From Planctomycetota bacterium (GTDB taxonomy: Bacteria; Planctomycetota; UBA1135; GCA-002748355): 64,000 nucleotides of DNA. Below, in pieces: positions 1-9,499 of the stretch. Position 1 is the stretch's first letter, and every line of letters begins with the position of its first letter. The position numbers were made by a program, and so were the translations under genes. The notes below the pieces were generated by a model. It did no database searches, had not been told where the DNA came from, and worked only from the letters and a program-made list of their open reading frames with translations. Location of the stretch: NCBI GenBank assembly GCA_027021385.1, contig JALUUL010000070.1:1-64000 (forward strand), read 5' to 3'.

Positions 1-2
1 TC

Positions 3-260
3 GCGGCCGGGGTCGGGGGCGTGCCCCTCCTCCTCGGGGAGGGACCCTACGCCCTTTGCCTGCCGCCCTCGGCCGGGCCGCGGGAATGGGCTTTCGGGAT
101 CGCGGAGATGGGCGCGCGTCGGGCGGTGGACCCCGAAGGCCTGGCGGACGCGGCCCGCGCCCGCGGGCTCGCGCTTGCCTGGGAGCGACGGATCCCGGCC
201 CTCGCCGAGATCTATCGGGAGATCCTGGCCCGGAAGCCGAAAGAGACGGCGCATGGTTGA
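3..260 (+). CDS. C-terminal end of a probable glycosyltransferase (5' truncated by window edge)
   Basis: An open frame runs in from the window edge and stops at 258-260. It gives about 85 residues rich in Ala, Arg and Leu. The segment GVPLLLGEGPYALCLPPSAG, followed by a hydrophobic/charged helix ending in EIYREILARK, resembles the end of the nucleotide-sugar-binding Rossmann domain of GT4/GT1-type glycosyltransferases. The next gene starts inside its last codons (ATG at 253), so the two are co-transcribed and probably translationally coupled. Since only the tail is visible, the family is an inference from position and composition. Confidence 0.5.
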   Translation, partial: AAGVGGVPLLLGEGPYALCLPPSAGPREWAFGIAEMGARRAVDPEGLADAARARGLALAWERRIPALAEIYREILARKPKETAHG

Positions 261-1437
261 GTCTCCCCGCATCCTCTACCACCACCGGACCCGAGCCTTC
301 GACGGGCAGGCCGTGCACATCCAGGAGATGCTCCGGGCCTTCGATCGGGTCGGGGTCCCCTGTCTCGAGGTCGCGCTCGTGCTCCAAAAGGAGAGGGGGG
401 AGGAGGAAGGCGGCCGGGCCGGATTCTGGCGGGGGCTTCGGCTTCCCCGCCTCCTCGTCGAGATCCTCGAGCGGGGATATGACCGGAGGGGGGTCGCGAT
501 GCTCCGGCGGGCCGCCGCGTCCTTCCGTCCCGATCTGCTGTATGAACGCCAGGCCCTCCATTGCCGGGCCGGGATGCGGGCCGCGCGGGTCCTCGACCTC
601 CCCTGGTTCCTTGAGGTCAACGCCCCCCTCGTCGACGAGATGACGGCCCTGGGTCTCCTGCGTTTTCCGAAGGCCGCGCGGAACTGGAACCGGGAGGTCC
701 TCGCCTCGGCAGACCGGGTCTTCACCGTGACCCGGGTCCTGGCCGAACGCTGTCTCGAGGTCGGGGCCCCTCCCGACCGCCTCAGGGTCGTCCCCAACGG
801 GGCCGACCTCGAGGCCTTCCGGGATCTCGAGGCGCGCTCTTCGGCCTGGCGGGAGGAGGCCCGCGCCCGGGGGTGGATCCCCGAGGAGGCCTTCCTCTTA
901 GGCTTCGTCGGCTTCCCGAGGGCCTGGCACCGTCTCGAACACGCCCTCGAGGCGATGGCCGCCTTGAGGACTTCGTATCCGGATCTCTTCCTCCTGATCC
1001 TCGGCGAGGGGCCGGCCGTTCCCGGGCTTTGCCGACGGGCCCGGGCTCTCGGCCTCGGGGACCGCCTTCACGTCACCGGAGCCTTGCCCAGGCGCGAGGT
1101 GCCCCCCATCGTCGGGGCGATGGATCTCGTCCTGATCCCGGCGATCAATCCCTATGCCTCGCCGTTGAAGCTCCTGGATGCGATGGCGGCGGGAGTGCCC
1201 GCCCTGGCCCCCGACCAGCCGAACCTGCGCGAACTCGTCGAACACGAGCGTCACGCCTTCCTCTTCAAACCCGGAGAGCAGGGGTTCCGGCGTGTCCTCG
1301 AGGCCGTGCTTGGCGACCGGGAGGGAGCGCGGAGGGTCGGGGCCGCGGGAAGGGCCCGGATCGACGAACTGGGACTGACCTGGGAAGAGAACGCGCGCCG
1401 CGTCCTCCGCGCCTACGCAGAACTGGGGGGCGGGTGA
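253..1437 (+). CDS. GT4-family glycosyltransferase
   Basis: This 394-residue cytosolic or membrane-associated sugar transferase is predicted to act in exopolysaccharide assembly. The N-terminal half is the acceptor domain (starts MVESPRILYHHRT). The C-terminal half has the GT4 donor-binding pattern: a GFVGFPRAWHRLEHALEAMA stretch near residue 215, LLILGEGP, a HVTGALPRREVP segment, and an E/D-rich SPLKLLDAMAAGVPALAPD motif near 310. The ATG at 253 overlaps the upstream stop. Longer in-frame starts would overlap the previous gene further and add unrelated Arg-rich sequence. The stop shares TGA with the GTG of the exosortase gene. Donor and acceptor cannot be assigned. Confidence 0.85.
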   Translation: MVESPRILYHHRTRAFDGQAVHIQEMLRAFDRVGVPCLEVALVLQKERGEEEGGRAGFWRGLRLPRLLVEILERGYDRRGVAMLRRAAASFRPDLLYERQALHCRAGMRAARVLDLPWFLEVNAPLVDEMTALGLLRFPKAARNWNREVLASADRVFTVTRVLAERCLEVGAPPDRLRVVPNGADLEAFRDLEARSSAWREEARARGWIPEEAFLLGFVGFPRAWHRLEHALEAMAALRTSYPDLFLLILGEGPAVPGLCRRARALGLGDRLHVTGALPRREVPPIVGAMDLVLIPAINPYASPLKLLDAMAAGVPALAPDQPNLRELVEHERHAFLFKPGEQGFRRVLEAVLGDREGARRVGAAGRARIDELGLTWEENARRVLRAYAELGGG

Positions 1438-2936
1438 GACGGCTTCCCCTCCTTCCGATCGCGCTCTGCTTCGGCTTCGCCCCGACCGTCGTCTGGATGG
1501 TCCAGGGGTGGTTCGCCCCTTACGGGTATTTCGGTCACGGCCCTCTCCTCGTCCTCGCAGGTCTCGTCTTCGGCTTCGAGCGGCGGCGGAGCCTCCGGAG
1601 GTCCCTGGGACCGGGGGACCCGAGGGCCGCGATCCTCCTCCTCGGACTGCTGGCCCTCCACCTGGCCGCGGTCTCCCTGCAGGTCGACAGCCTTTCGGGG
1701 GCCCTCCTCGTGCCGGTCCTCTTCGCCTACACCGCGGCCCACTACGGGATGCGGGCTCTCAGGGTCCTGGCGGCCCCGCTCGGCTGCCTGCTCTTCGCGG
1801 TCCCCCTCCCGCTCTTCGTCACCGGTAAGCTCGCCTACGAACTGAAACACGCGGCGACGGAGGGAGCAGTGTGGCTCGGAAACCTCGGAGGCCTCGGGCT
1901 CCGCGCCGACGGCGCCCGCATCCTCGTTCCGGGCCAGAGCGAGGCTCTTCTGGTCGGGGACGCCTGTTCGGGGCTCCGCTCGCTCGTCTCGCTCCTGGCG
2001 CTCGGTTACGTATATGCATTCTTCCTCTCGTCGCGCAGTCTCCGGAGTCGTTTCCTCTTCCTGGCCTACGCCGCCCTGCTCGCCCTCCTCGTCAACCTCT
2101 TCCGCCTGACCCTCCTCGCGTGGATCGCCGGTTCCAAGGGCACGGCCTACGCCTCTGGACCCGCGCACGATCTCTCGAACCTCCTGCTCTACCCGGCCGC
2201 GATCCTCTTCCTCCTCCTCGGAGATCGGATTCTCCCCGGGCGGAGGAGGAAGGGCCGGAAGGGAAGGACCGAAGCCCCGCCGCCCCCGGAGGGGCGGGAG
2301 GCCGGGAGCATCGCGGCCCTCGGCCCCGGACGGCACGCGGCCGTCGCCGGGCTCTGCCTCGCAGCCGGCCTCCTTGGGTGGATCCGTCCCGAGGATCCGC
2401 CGGGAGCCCTGAACGCGGAGGTCCCGCGCCGGATCGGCCCGTACGAGGTCCAGGTCGAATACCCTCTCTCGGAACGGTGGTACGGTCTGCTCGGCACGAG
2501 GGACGTCTGCTGGCGCGCCTACCGCAGGCCGGGGGGGCTTCCAGTCGTGCTCACCGTCGTCTTCCACGGGCGGAACTGGAAGGCGGTGCACCCCCCCGAG
2601 ACCTGCCTGCAGGCCAGCGGCTACGAGGTCCTCTCCGTCGAGACGCGAAGTCTCGGCCAAGGTCGGCCCGATGTCGCCTTCCTGCGAGCCGTCCACGGCC
2701 GGCGGAGGCTCCTCGGGACCTACCTCTACGGCGGGCGGGGCTTCGAGACCCCGTCCTATACGACCTTCTTCCTGGCCAACGCGCCCCGCGCGTTGCTCCG
2801 CCTCGAGACCCGGGGCTACCTGCTCCGGGCCGAGGTTCTGGTCGGGGAGGGCGTCGAGGAAGGACGGGCGACCGCCGAACTGCGGACCTTCCTCCTTGCC
2901 GTCCTTCCCGAGATCCGGAGGCTGGTTTCCCGATGA
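1434..2936 (+). CDS. Exosortase fused to an EpsI domain
   Basis: This 500-residue inner-membrane protein is a predicted exosortase, a cysteine transpeptidase that processes PEP-CTERM-type C-terminal anchors. It has about eight hydrophobic segments over residues 1-265. The catalytic triad expected for the family is present: Cys178 in GDACSGLRSL, Arg224 in NLFRLTLL, and His245 in GPAHDLSN. After a basic linker (about 268-285), residues 300-500 match EpsI, the partner often encoded next to or fused with exosortases (WYGLLGTRDVCWRAY, HPPETCLQASGYEV). The GTG start at 1434 overlaps the upstream TGA, and the stop overlaps the ATG of the deacetylase. No PEP-CTERM substrate is encoded in the window. 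Confidence 0.88.
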   Translation: MRRLPLLPIALCFGFAPTVVWMVQGWFAPYGYFGHGPLLVLAGLVFGFERRRSLRRSLGPGDPRAAILLLGLLALHLAAVSLQVDSLSGALLVPVLFAYTAAHYGMRALRVLAAPLGCLLFAVPLPLFVTGKLAYELKHAATEGAVWLGNLGGLGLRADGARILVPGQSEALLVGDACSGLRSLVSLLALGYVYAFFLSSRSLRSRFLFLAYAALLALLVNLFRLTLLAWIAGSKGTAYASGPAHDLSNLLLYPAAILFLLLGDRILPGRRRKGRKGRTEAPPPPEGREAGSIAALGPGRHAAVAGLCLAAGLLGWIRPEDPPGALNAEVPRRIGPYEVQVEYPLSERWYGLLGTRDVCWRAYRRPGGLPVVLTVVFHGRNWKAVHPPETCLQASGYEVLSVETRSLGQGRPDVAFLRAVHGRRRLLGTYLYGGRGFETPSYTTFFLANAPRALLRLETRGYLLRAEVLVGEGVEEGRATAELRTFLLAVLPEIRRLVSR

Positions 2937-3796
2937 ACCCCGCCCGAGGAGTTCCACATGCCCTGACGATCGACGTCGAGGAGTGGTTCCAGGTCCTGAA
3001 TCTGCGCAGCCACTGTCCGATCGAGGAATGGGACGGGCTTCCCCTCCGCTGCGCGGTGCCGACCCGTCGGATCCTCGACCTCCTGGACGAGTTCGGAGCT
3101 GGGGCGACCTTCTTCGTGCTCGGCTGGATCGCGGAACGCTTCCCCGAACTCGTCCGGGAGATCGCGGCTCGGGGGCATGAGGTCGGATCCCACGGTTACG
3201 ACCATCGGCTTTTGGAGGAACTCGGGGAGGAGGGCTTCGCCGAGGATCTCGCGAGGACCGAGGCCTGTCTCGAACCCCTCGCCGGGCGGCCGCGGAGCTT
3301 CCGGGCCTGCACCTGGTCGATCGGCCCGAGGACCCCCTGGGCCCTCCCTCTCCTCGTCGCCAGGGGCTACGAGCGGGATTCCTCGATCCATCCGATCTCC
3401 CATCCCGACTATGGGGATCCCGGGGCTCCGGTCGAACCTCACTGGATCTCGACCGGCGCCGGGAGGATCTTCGAGATCCCTCCCCTCGTCGTCTCCGTTC
3501 TCGGGCGCCGCCTCCCCCTCGGAGGCGGAGGTTATCTTCGTCTCTTTCCTGTCGGCTGGATCGACCGTGCACTCCGGGCACGGAGCCGCGCGGGGCGGCC
3601 AGCCTGCCTCTATCTGCACCCCTGGGAACTGGATCCGCGGCAGCCGAGGGTCGGGGTCCGGGGTTTCAAGGCCTTCCGGCACTATGTCGGACTCGGCCGG
3701 ACCGAGGAGAAGCTACGCCGCCTGCTCGCCCGCCACCGCTTCGAGAGTCTCGAAAGGGTGCAGGCCTGGTGGATCAACGAGCGCCCTTCCGGCTGA
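2933..3796 (+). CDS. Polysaccharide deacetylase, exosortase/PEP-CTERM locus type
   Basis: This 287-residue NodB-type carbohydrate esterase is predicted to remove N-acetyl groups from the locus polysaccharide. The N-terminus carries the metal-binding Asp in LTIDVEEWFQV (Asp14). TFFVLGWIAERFPELV follows, then HEVGSHGYDH with the metal histidines His87 and His91 spaced HxxxH. The C-terminal part (YLHPWELDPRQPR, FRHYVGLGRTEEKLRRLL) matches the extension typical of PEP-CTERM-locus deacetylases (TIGR03006-like). The ATG at 2933 overlaps the exosortase stop. No signal peptide is seen, so it probably acts in the cytoplasm on lipid-linked intermediates or is exported differently. Its last 23 bases overlap the convergent TPR gene. 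Confidence 0.85.
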   Translation: MNPARGVPHALTIDVEEWFQVLNLRSHCPIEEWDGLPLRCAVPTRRILDLLDEFGAGATFFVLGWIAERFPELVREIAARGHEVGSHGYDHRLLEELGEEGFAEDLARTEACLEPLAGRPRSFRACTWSIGPRTPWALPLLVARGYERDSSIHPISHPDYGDPGAPVEPHWISTGAGRIFEIPPLVVSVLGRRLPLGGGGYLRLFPVGWIDRALRARSRAGRPACLYLHPWELDPRQPRVGVRGFKAFRHYVGLGRTEEKLRRLLARHRFESLERVQAWWINERPSG

Positions 3797-6700
3797 GGGC
3801 ACGCGCCTGCCAGGCCAGATCGTCGAGGCCGAGGAGGGAGATCCCCTTCGGCCGGCGGGCGGCAAGGTCCTCGAGGAGGTCGGCTGCCTCTCCGAAGCGC
3901 TTCCGGTTTCCGGCGGCCAGGATCGCGTAGGCCCGGAGGAGCCGAAACTCGGGACCCTCCGCGGCCCCATCCTCCAGGCCGGGTTGATCGAGGAGCGAGA
4001 GGCAGGACGCGGGGTCGCCCCGGCGGAATGCGAGGGCCGCGCGCGCGAACCTCCCCTCGGCCCCGGGGACCCCCTCGAGGCCGGATTGCAGGGCCTGCCG
4101 GGTTTCAGGCTTCCCGTACCCGTAGAGGCCGTAGAGCCTGCCGAGTTCCCGGGTGATCTCCGGAACGGGCAGGAGGCGAGGGATCCAGGACAACTCCTCG
4201 ACCGCTCGGTCCCGGCCCTCGCGGGCGGCGATCCGTCGCGCCCGGAAGATCCAGAGCCGGAAGAGGCTAGGATCCTCGTCGAGCATCGAGAGACAGGCCC
4301 GGTCGGCCGTGTCGCCGCCTCCCCGCGCCGCGAGTTCCTTTAGAAGGGCGACGACTCCGTCCTCGTCGAGGGAGGGCGGGAGGCTTCCCTCCGTCCAGAC
4401 CTTCAGGATCTCTCCCAGGAAGGCCCGTGCCGCGGCATCCTCTGCGGCACCCTTCCCGCGGGGGTGGTCCTGACGGCTCAACAGGACGGCGGCGCGCCCG
4501 AGAGGGGGATTCGTCCGGTCATGGGGGCCGTGGGTCAAAGCACGGGCCTCGCGAAGGAACGGGGCCAGGAGGTCCCGGGGGATCTCGGCTCCGGCGTCGA
4601 GGGCTTTCGAGAGGTTCCGGAAGGCCCGGATCCGGTCCTCGAGTTTCCGCGGGCCGGGGAGGTCCGCGAGGGCCGCCTCCTGGATCAGGACCGAAGTCCA
4701 GTCGCGGCGGCGGACGGCGTCCTCGATCAGGAGGGTTCGGGGACCCCGCTCGGTCGGGCAGACGAGGCCCGCGAGTCCGAGCATGTCGGCCGCTTCCTTC
4801 GTCTTCCCCTGGAGCATGAGGAGACGGGCGGTCCCCTGGCAGAAGAGCGAGGCGATCTTCGAGTCGGGGTAGACCCCGAAGGTCAGGAGGGTGATCCCGT
4901 ATCGGGCCAGCATGTCGGGCTGAATGAGGAGTTCGGGGAGATCCTCCTGGAGAAGGTCACAGCATTCGTCGTAGGCAGGGAGGAAGAGGACGTTCTCCTG
5001 GACGATTGACAGGAGGATCGCGGCGGACTCCCGGTTCCTGCCGGCGAGTCGCTCCTGGAAGGCCCGGAGCAGCCCCCAGCAGGCCTTGGACGGGAAGGGG
5101 GCATCCGGAGGGGCGCTGTTCTCGAGTTCGAGCAGCCGCCGGCGACCCTCCTCGCGGAAGGCGAGGCTCCGGGATAGCGCGAGTGCCTCGAACAAGGCCT
5201 TTCCGTTCCTTCTCAGGATCTCGTCGAAGGCGGGGATTCCGGTTGCCGGGCGGAAGGGGCTTCCGGGTTTCGGCAAGGCGGCCTGGAGGCAGAGGTCGAA
5301 GATCCGCCGGAGCCAGAACCCGGGGATCACGGCCTTCTCGAAGAAGGCCGCGGCCTCCTTGCGCCTTCCGAGCTTGACGGCCAGGAGGCCGAGGATCACC
5401 GGGTCTCCTTCCCAGGAGCCGACCTGGGAAAGAACCTCCAGGGCCTCGTCTCTGTTTCCGTCCAGCAGCAACTGGAGAGCAAGCAGAGGTGCGGCGCGGT
5501 CACCGTCGGGGAAGCTGAAGGCCCGCTCGAGTGCGTCCCGGCCTTTGCGGTCGCGGTCCATTGCGAGGAGGATCTCTCCATGGAGGAGGTAGGTGCGTCC
5601 GTTCCGGTCGGCCGCGAAGCGTTCGGCGTCGAGGAGGATCGGGGACAGGCAGCGCTCGGCCGCCTCGTAGTACCCCGCCTTCGCGAGTTCGCCGGCGAGC
5701 CGCACGAGTTCGGGACCTTCGGGCGAGACCGCGAGGAAGGCCTCGAGCAGGGGGGGGATCCGTTCCGCCGCCCTCGAGGCCGCCGCCACCGAGACAGCCT
5801 TTCCCAGCGCCTCCTTCCGATGTTCTCCCCGCACGCGTTCGAAGGCGGCGATCGCTTCCCCGGAAGCGCCGAGTTCGGCCAGGGCCCGCCCGTGCAACCA
5901 GGCCAGAGCGTCGGGGACCTTTCCTTCCCGGCTCCGGCCCCGGCAGAGGAGATCGACCTGTTCGTACGCCCCCCGGGCAAGGAGAGCCTCTCCGAGGATC
6001 CGCTGCGCGGTCAGGTTTTCCGGATGACGCATGCAGAATCGGCGGGCCGCCCTCTTCGCCCGTTCCCGATCTTCCTCCCGCTCCGATCCCGCGAGGGCTT
6101 CGCGCAGGAGCAGGGCCGCGCCGAGATGGTCCGGGTCCTCGTCGAGGATCGTGCTCGCCTCGAACAGGGCCTGCCGGGGACGTCCGAGGCGGAGATAGCC
6201 CTGGGCGAGGATGAAGCGGGCGGTCCGTGACCAGGGGTAGCGGTCGAGGATCCGCCGGGCGTTGGCCATCGCGATCTGGGGCAGGCCAAAGCTGATCGCA
6301 TGGGCCGCGATCCCCAGATGCTGGACCGGATGGGGAATTGTCTCCGGGAGCGTCCGGCCCTCGGCGGCGAGCTTCAGGAACAGGGACTTGGAATCGCGTC
6401 CCGAGGGGATGCTCTCCTCGTCCTTTGCCCGAAGGAGGAGGTCCAGGGCGCGCTCCCGGCTGTTCTTCCGATCCGGCATGTCGAGCACCTGCCCGGCGTC
6501 CCGGATCGCATAGAGGAACTGGGAGGTGTCGAGGTAGAGGAGGGAGCGTCGCAGAAGGGGTTCGGGGTCGCGTGGGCGGATTCCGGCCCAGTGGTCGAGG
6601 ATGCCGACCTTTTGTTCGAGGGGGGCCGAGGCGGCGTAGTTCCAGCGGAGGAGGATCGCCTCGAGGAAGAGGTCCGGGCCCTCGGGCGGCCGCGCCCAGA

Positions 6701-7925
6701 ACGCGCGGTTCGTGCAGAAGGTCGCGAGGTGGGCCTCGACGGCCGGGGCCAGGCCGTCCAGGTCGGCGAGATAGCCCTGGACGAGGGGGGTGTAGGGGCC
6801 GAGGGCCGTCGCATCGGGACGGAGACATCCGCGGAGAAGGGTTTCGAGTCCCTTCCGATCCCTGACCTGGTGGAAGATCCGGGCGAGCCAGAACCAGGCC
6901 TCGGCCCATCTGGGATCCCCAAAGAAGGGCGCGGCGGTTTCCCGGAGCGACTTTCCCCGGAACCAGGGTCTTCGAAGGGTCTTCGCCAGGCCCGGGGAGT
7001 GCAGGTCCGACCAGGCGAAGGCCGCCCTCCGGGCGGCGATCGCGCTCCCGTAACCGGGGAAGCGCTCCATGTAGAGCGTACAGAGCAGGGCGGCGCGGTC
7101 CTGCTCCCCGGCGCGTTGGAACAGGCTCGAGGCCCCCTGGAGCGCCGCGTAGAGGGCCTGGTTCCGGCGGAGGGCCTTCCGGTAGTACTCGGTGCTCTGC
7201 TCGATCCTCTGGTGGATGCGCCGGCAGCGGTCGAGGAGTCGCTGGCGCACGGCCGGATCGAAGACCTGGGCCCTGAGCTTCGCCTGGAAGGCCCCTTCGA
7301 TCCGCCGTCCGATCGGGTCTCCGGGCTCCCGGTACAGGAACCCGACGAGGTCCTCGACGGCCTCCCGTCGCATCGGTTGCGGGAGGGATTCGGCGAGGTC
7401 CTTCTCGATCAGGTCCCGGATCTCCTTCTGGTAGATGTGTTGGGACGCCCTCCCCGCCAGGTCGAGGACGAGTCCGTCCTCCCCGTGCTTCTCGAGGAAG
7501 ACCTGGGCCAGCCGGAGGGCCTTCTTCGCCTTTCCTCCCGCGAGGAGGACTTGAATCCGGTCCCGTTCGTAGCCGGGATCCTTCTGCCGGAGCTCCTGCT
7601 GGAGGACGTCGAGGTCCGAAAGGGCCTTGCGGAAATTCCCGAGGCGCAGATGGGCCCGGTAGCGGAGCCTGTGGAGTTCGACGAGCTTCTCCCGATCCCC
7701 GTTCGGACCCAGGCTGCGCTGGGCGAGGTTGAGCAGGCGGACGGTCTTCCCCGGGCTTCCGGCGGCGAGGGCCTCCCTCGCTTCCCGGAGCGCCTTGTCG
7801 GCCCCCTCCCGGTTGAACAGGGCGTAGACGAGGATCATGGCCAGCCCGAGGAGACCGAGGAGGAAGAGGACCGTGACCGATCTTCGGAGCATGCGACCCG
7901 CGGGAAGGAGTGTCGCCGGGATCAA
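3774..7925 (-). CDS. Large TPR-repeat protein, PrsT-like by position
   Basis: This protein has up to 1383 residues, with one N-terminal membrane anchor (about residues 12-37) followed by helical TPR-like repeats to the end. Examples are the QALFEASTILDEDPDHLGAA, ALAELGASGEAIAAFERVRG and ARFILAQGYLRLGRP type segments. The TTG start at 7925 overlaps the response regulator stop by four bases. An ATG at 7892 would begin directly before the anchor (1372 residues) but has no clear ribosome site. In classical exosortase loci a long TPR protein (PrsT) lies next to PrsR, which fits here. The role is probably scaffolding of polysaccharide or anchored-protein export at the membrane (inference). Its 3' end overlaps the deacetylase. 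Confidence 0.8.
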   Translation of the reverse strand: MIPATLLPAGRMLRRSVTVLFLLGLLGLAMILVYALFNREGADKALREAREALAAGSPGKTVRLLNLAQRSLGPNGDREKLVELHRLRYRAHLRLGNFRKALSDLDVLQQELRQKDPGYERDRIQVLLAGGKAKKALRLAQVFLEKHGEDGLVLDLAGRASQHIYQKEIRDLIEKDLAESLPQPMRREAVEDLVGFLYREPGDPIGRRIEGAFQAKLRAQVFDPAVRQRLLDRCRRIHQRIEQSTEYYRKALRRNQALYAALQGASSLFQRAGEQDRAALLCTLYMERFPGYGSAIAARRAAFAWSDLHSPGLAKTLRRPWFRGKSLRETAAPFFGDPRWAEAWFWLARIFHQVRDRKGLETLLRGCLRPDATALGPYTPLVQGYLADLDGLAPAVEAHLATFCTNRAFWARPPEGPDLFLEAILLRWNYAASAPLEQKVGILDHWAGIRPRDPEPLLRRSLLYLDTSQFLYAIRDAGQVLDMPDRKNSRERALDLLLRAKDEESIPSGRDSKSLFLKLAAEGRTLPETIPHPVQHLGIAAHAISFGLPQIAMANARRILDRYPWSRTARFILAQGYLRLGRPRQALFEASTILDEDPDHLGAALLLREALAGSEREEDRERAKRAARRFCMRHPENLTAQRILGEALLARGAYEQVDLLCRGRSREGKVPDALAWLHGRALAELGASGEAIAAFERVRGEHRKEALGKAVSVAAASRAAERIPPLLEAFLAVSPEGPELVRLAGELAKAGYYEAAERCLSPILLDAERFAADRNGRTYLLHGEILLAMDRDRKGRDALERAFSFPDGDRAAPLLALQLLLDGNRDEALEVLSQVGSWEGDPVILGLLAVKLGRRKEAAAFFEKAVIPGFWLRRIFDLCLQAALPKPGSPFRPATGIPAFDEILRRNGKALFEALALSRSLAFREEGRRRLLELENSAPPDAPFPSKACWGLLRAFQERLAGRNRESAAILLSIVQENVLFLPAYDECCDLLQEDLPELLIQPDMLARYGITLLTFGVYPDSKIASLFCQGTARLLMLQGKTKEAADMLGLAGLVCPTERGPRTLLIEDAVRRRDWTSVLIQEAALADLPGPRKLEDRIRAFRNLSKALDAGAEIPRDLLAPFLREARALTHGPHDRTNPPLGRAAVLLSRQDHPRGKGAAEDAAARAFLGEILKVWTEGSLPPSLDEDGVVALLKELAARGGGDTADRACLSMLDEDPSLFRLWIFRARRIAAREGRDRAVEELSWIPRLLPVPEITRELGRLYGLYGYGKPETRQALQSGLEGVPGAEGRFARAALAFRRGDPASCLSLLDQPGLEDGAAEGPEFRLLRAYAILAAGNRKRFGEAADLLEDLAARRPKGISLLGLDDLAWQARALSRKGAR

Positions 7926-9307
7926 CGACCCTTGCGGGCCGTCTTCTCCGGCAGGAGACCGTACTTCTTCATCTTATGGAAAAGCGTGGACCTGTTGACC
8001 TCCAGCATGTCCGCGGTCTTCTGGCGGTTCCACCCGTTCCTCTCGAGTGCTTCGAGGATGATGCGCCGTTCCGGTTCTTCGAGGGCTTCCTTCAGGGGTT
8101 TGATCTCTCCCCTAAGGTCGACGATCGGCCGCTCGGAAGCGCGGACCGCGGGGGGGAGGTCCCGGACGTCGATCTTCTCGTCCCTGCAGAGGACGACGGC
8201 CCTCTCGACGGCGTTCTCGATCTCGCGGATGTTTCCGGGCCACTCGTAGGCCATCAGGTAATCGAGAGCCTCCGCGGTGAAACCGTCGACTTCCTTCTCG
8301 TGGAAGGCGCGGTAGCGCTGCAGGAAATGATCGAGGAGGAAGGGGATGTCTTCTTGTCTCTCGCGAAGCGGCGGAAGTTCAATGTTGACGACGTTGATTC
8401 GGTAGTAGAGATCCTCCCGAAACTTTCCCTTGCGGACGAGTCCGAGGAGATCCCGGTTCGTCGCGAGGAGGATCCGCACGTCGACCTTGCGGGTCAGAGT
8501 CTCACCGACTCTTTCGAAGCTGCGGTCCTGGATGAGGCGCAGGAGCTTGACCTGCAGGGCCGGACTCGCGGTCGCGATCTCGTCCAGGAAGATCGTGCCC
8601 TGGTCGGCCTCCTCGAATTTCCCGGGCTTGTCCCGGATCGCTCCGGTGAAGGCGCCCTTGGCGTGCCCGAAGAGTTCGGATTCGAGAAGAGTGTCGGGCA
8701 GGGCGCCGCAATTGACCTCGACGAAGGGGTGGTCGTTCCGCTTCGAGAGGGCGTGGATCGTTCGGGCCAGCCGGGTCTTTCCCGTTCCGCTCTCCCCCGT
8801 GATGAGGACGGTCGCTCGGGTCGGGGCGACGGATTCGATCGTCTCGAAGATCCGTCCCATCCTCTCGGAGGTCCCGATCATGTCCTTCAGGCTCCGGCGG
8901 CGGTTGATCTCCTCCTTCAGGTCGCGGTTCTCCTCCAGGAGCTTCTTCTTCTCGAGGGCGCGCTGGATCGCGAGACCGAGCTGATCCTCGACGATCGGCT
9001 TGGCGAGATAGTCGAAGGCTCCGACGCGCATGGCCTCGACGGCCTCTTCGATCGTTCCGAAGCCCGTCAGGAGGATGACGATGCTTTCCGGCCGGACGGT
9101 CCGCGCCTTCCGGATGAACTCGATGCCCCGGATCGAACCCATGTCCTGGTCAGCCAGGATCAGGTCGAAGGCCTTGCGGCGGAGGAGATCGAGGGCCTCG
9201 TTGCCGTCCTCAAGGGAGGCGACCTCGAAGCCGGCTTCCGCGAGCCCTCCCCCGAGCGTCTTGGCCGAACGAGGGTCGGGATCCACGATGAGAATCCTGT
9301 ATCGCAT
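7922..9307 (-). CDS. Sigma-54-dependent response regulator, PrsR/NtrC type
   Basis: This 461-residue protein has the order receiver, AAA+, Fis-type HTH. The receiver carries the phospho-acceptor Asp53 in LILADQDM, but the usual paired acidic residues read VDPDP, so one position is Pro. The AAA+ domain has Walker A GESGTGKTRLA, the sigma-54 contact loop GAFTGA, Walker B TIFLDE and an arginine-finger region. The HTH (WNRQKTADMLEVNRSTLFHK) is at the end. The ATG at 9307 is preceded by AGGAAGG; a longer in-frame ATG at 9352 lacks such a site and adds unconserved residues. It is coupled to the TPR gene. Its position in the exosortase locus suggests a PrsR-like activator of envelope genes. Confidence 0.9.
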   Translation of the reverse strand: MRYRILIVDPDPRSAKTLGGGLAEAGFEVASLEDGNEALDLLRRKAFDLILADQDMGSIRGIEFIRKARTVRPESIVILLTGFGTIEEAVEAMRVGAFDYLAKPIVEDQLGLAIQRALEKKKLLEENRDLKEEINRRRSLKDMIGTSERMGRIFETIESVAPTRATVLITGESGTGKTRLARTIHALSKRNDHPFVEVNCGALPDTLLESELFGHAKGAFTGAIRDKPGKFEEADQGTIFLDEIATASPALQVKLLRLIQDRSFERVGETLTRKVDVRILLATNRDLLGLVRKGKFREDLYYRINVVNIELPPLRERQEDIPFLLDHFLQRYRAFHEKEVDGFTAEALDYLMAYEWPGNIREIENAVERAVVLCRDEKIDVRDLPPAVRASERPIVDLRGEIKPLKEALEEPERRIILEALERNGWNRQKTADMLEVNRSTLFHKMKKYGLLPEKTARKGR

Positions 9308-9499
9308 GCCCTTCCTATCGGCAATCCGAGGGGAGGCGTGGGAGAATCGCACCGTTCCCGCCTTCGCCGGGGCGGGATCCCGACATCCCCCAGGGGAAGG
9401 CGTTGTCCCTTTCCACCTTCGTGGACCCCGACCCCCGGAGGTCTCCCCGGGCCCCTCCGGGCCGGGAGGAGGGGAGTCCGGTGGGAGATCCGAACGCCC

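Noticed and set aside
6300-8249. 649-codon plus-strand open frame antisense to the TPR and regulator genes; similar long ones oppose the genes at 49.8-52.7 kb and 1.4-3.6 kb.
   Set aside because: High-GC codon usage leaves antisense frames open; their translations are Arg/Pro/Gly- or Glu/Asp-rich mirrors without recognisable domains.
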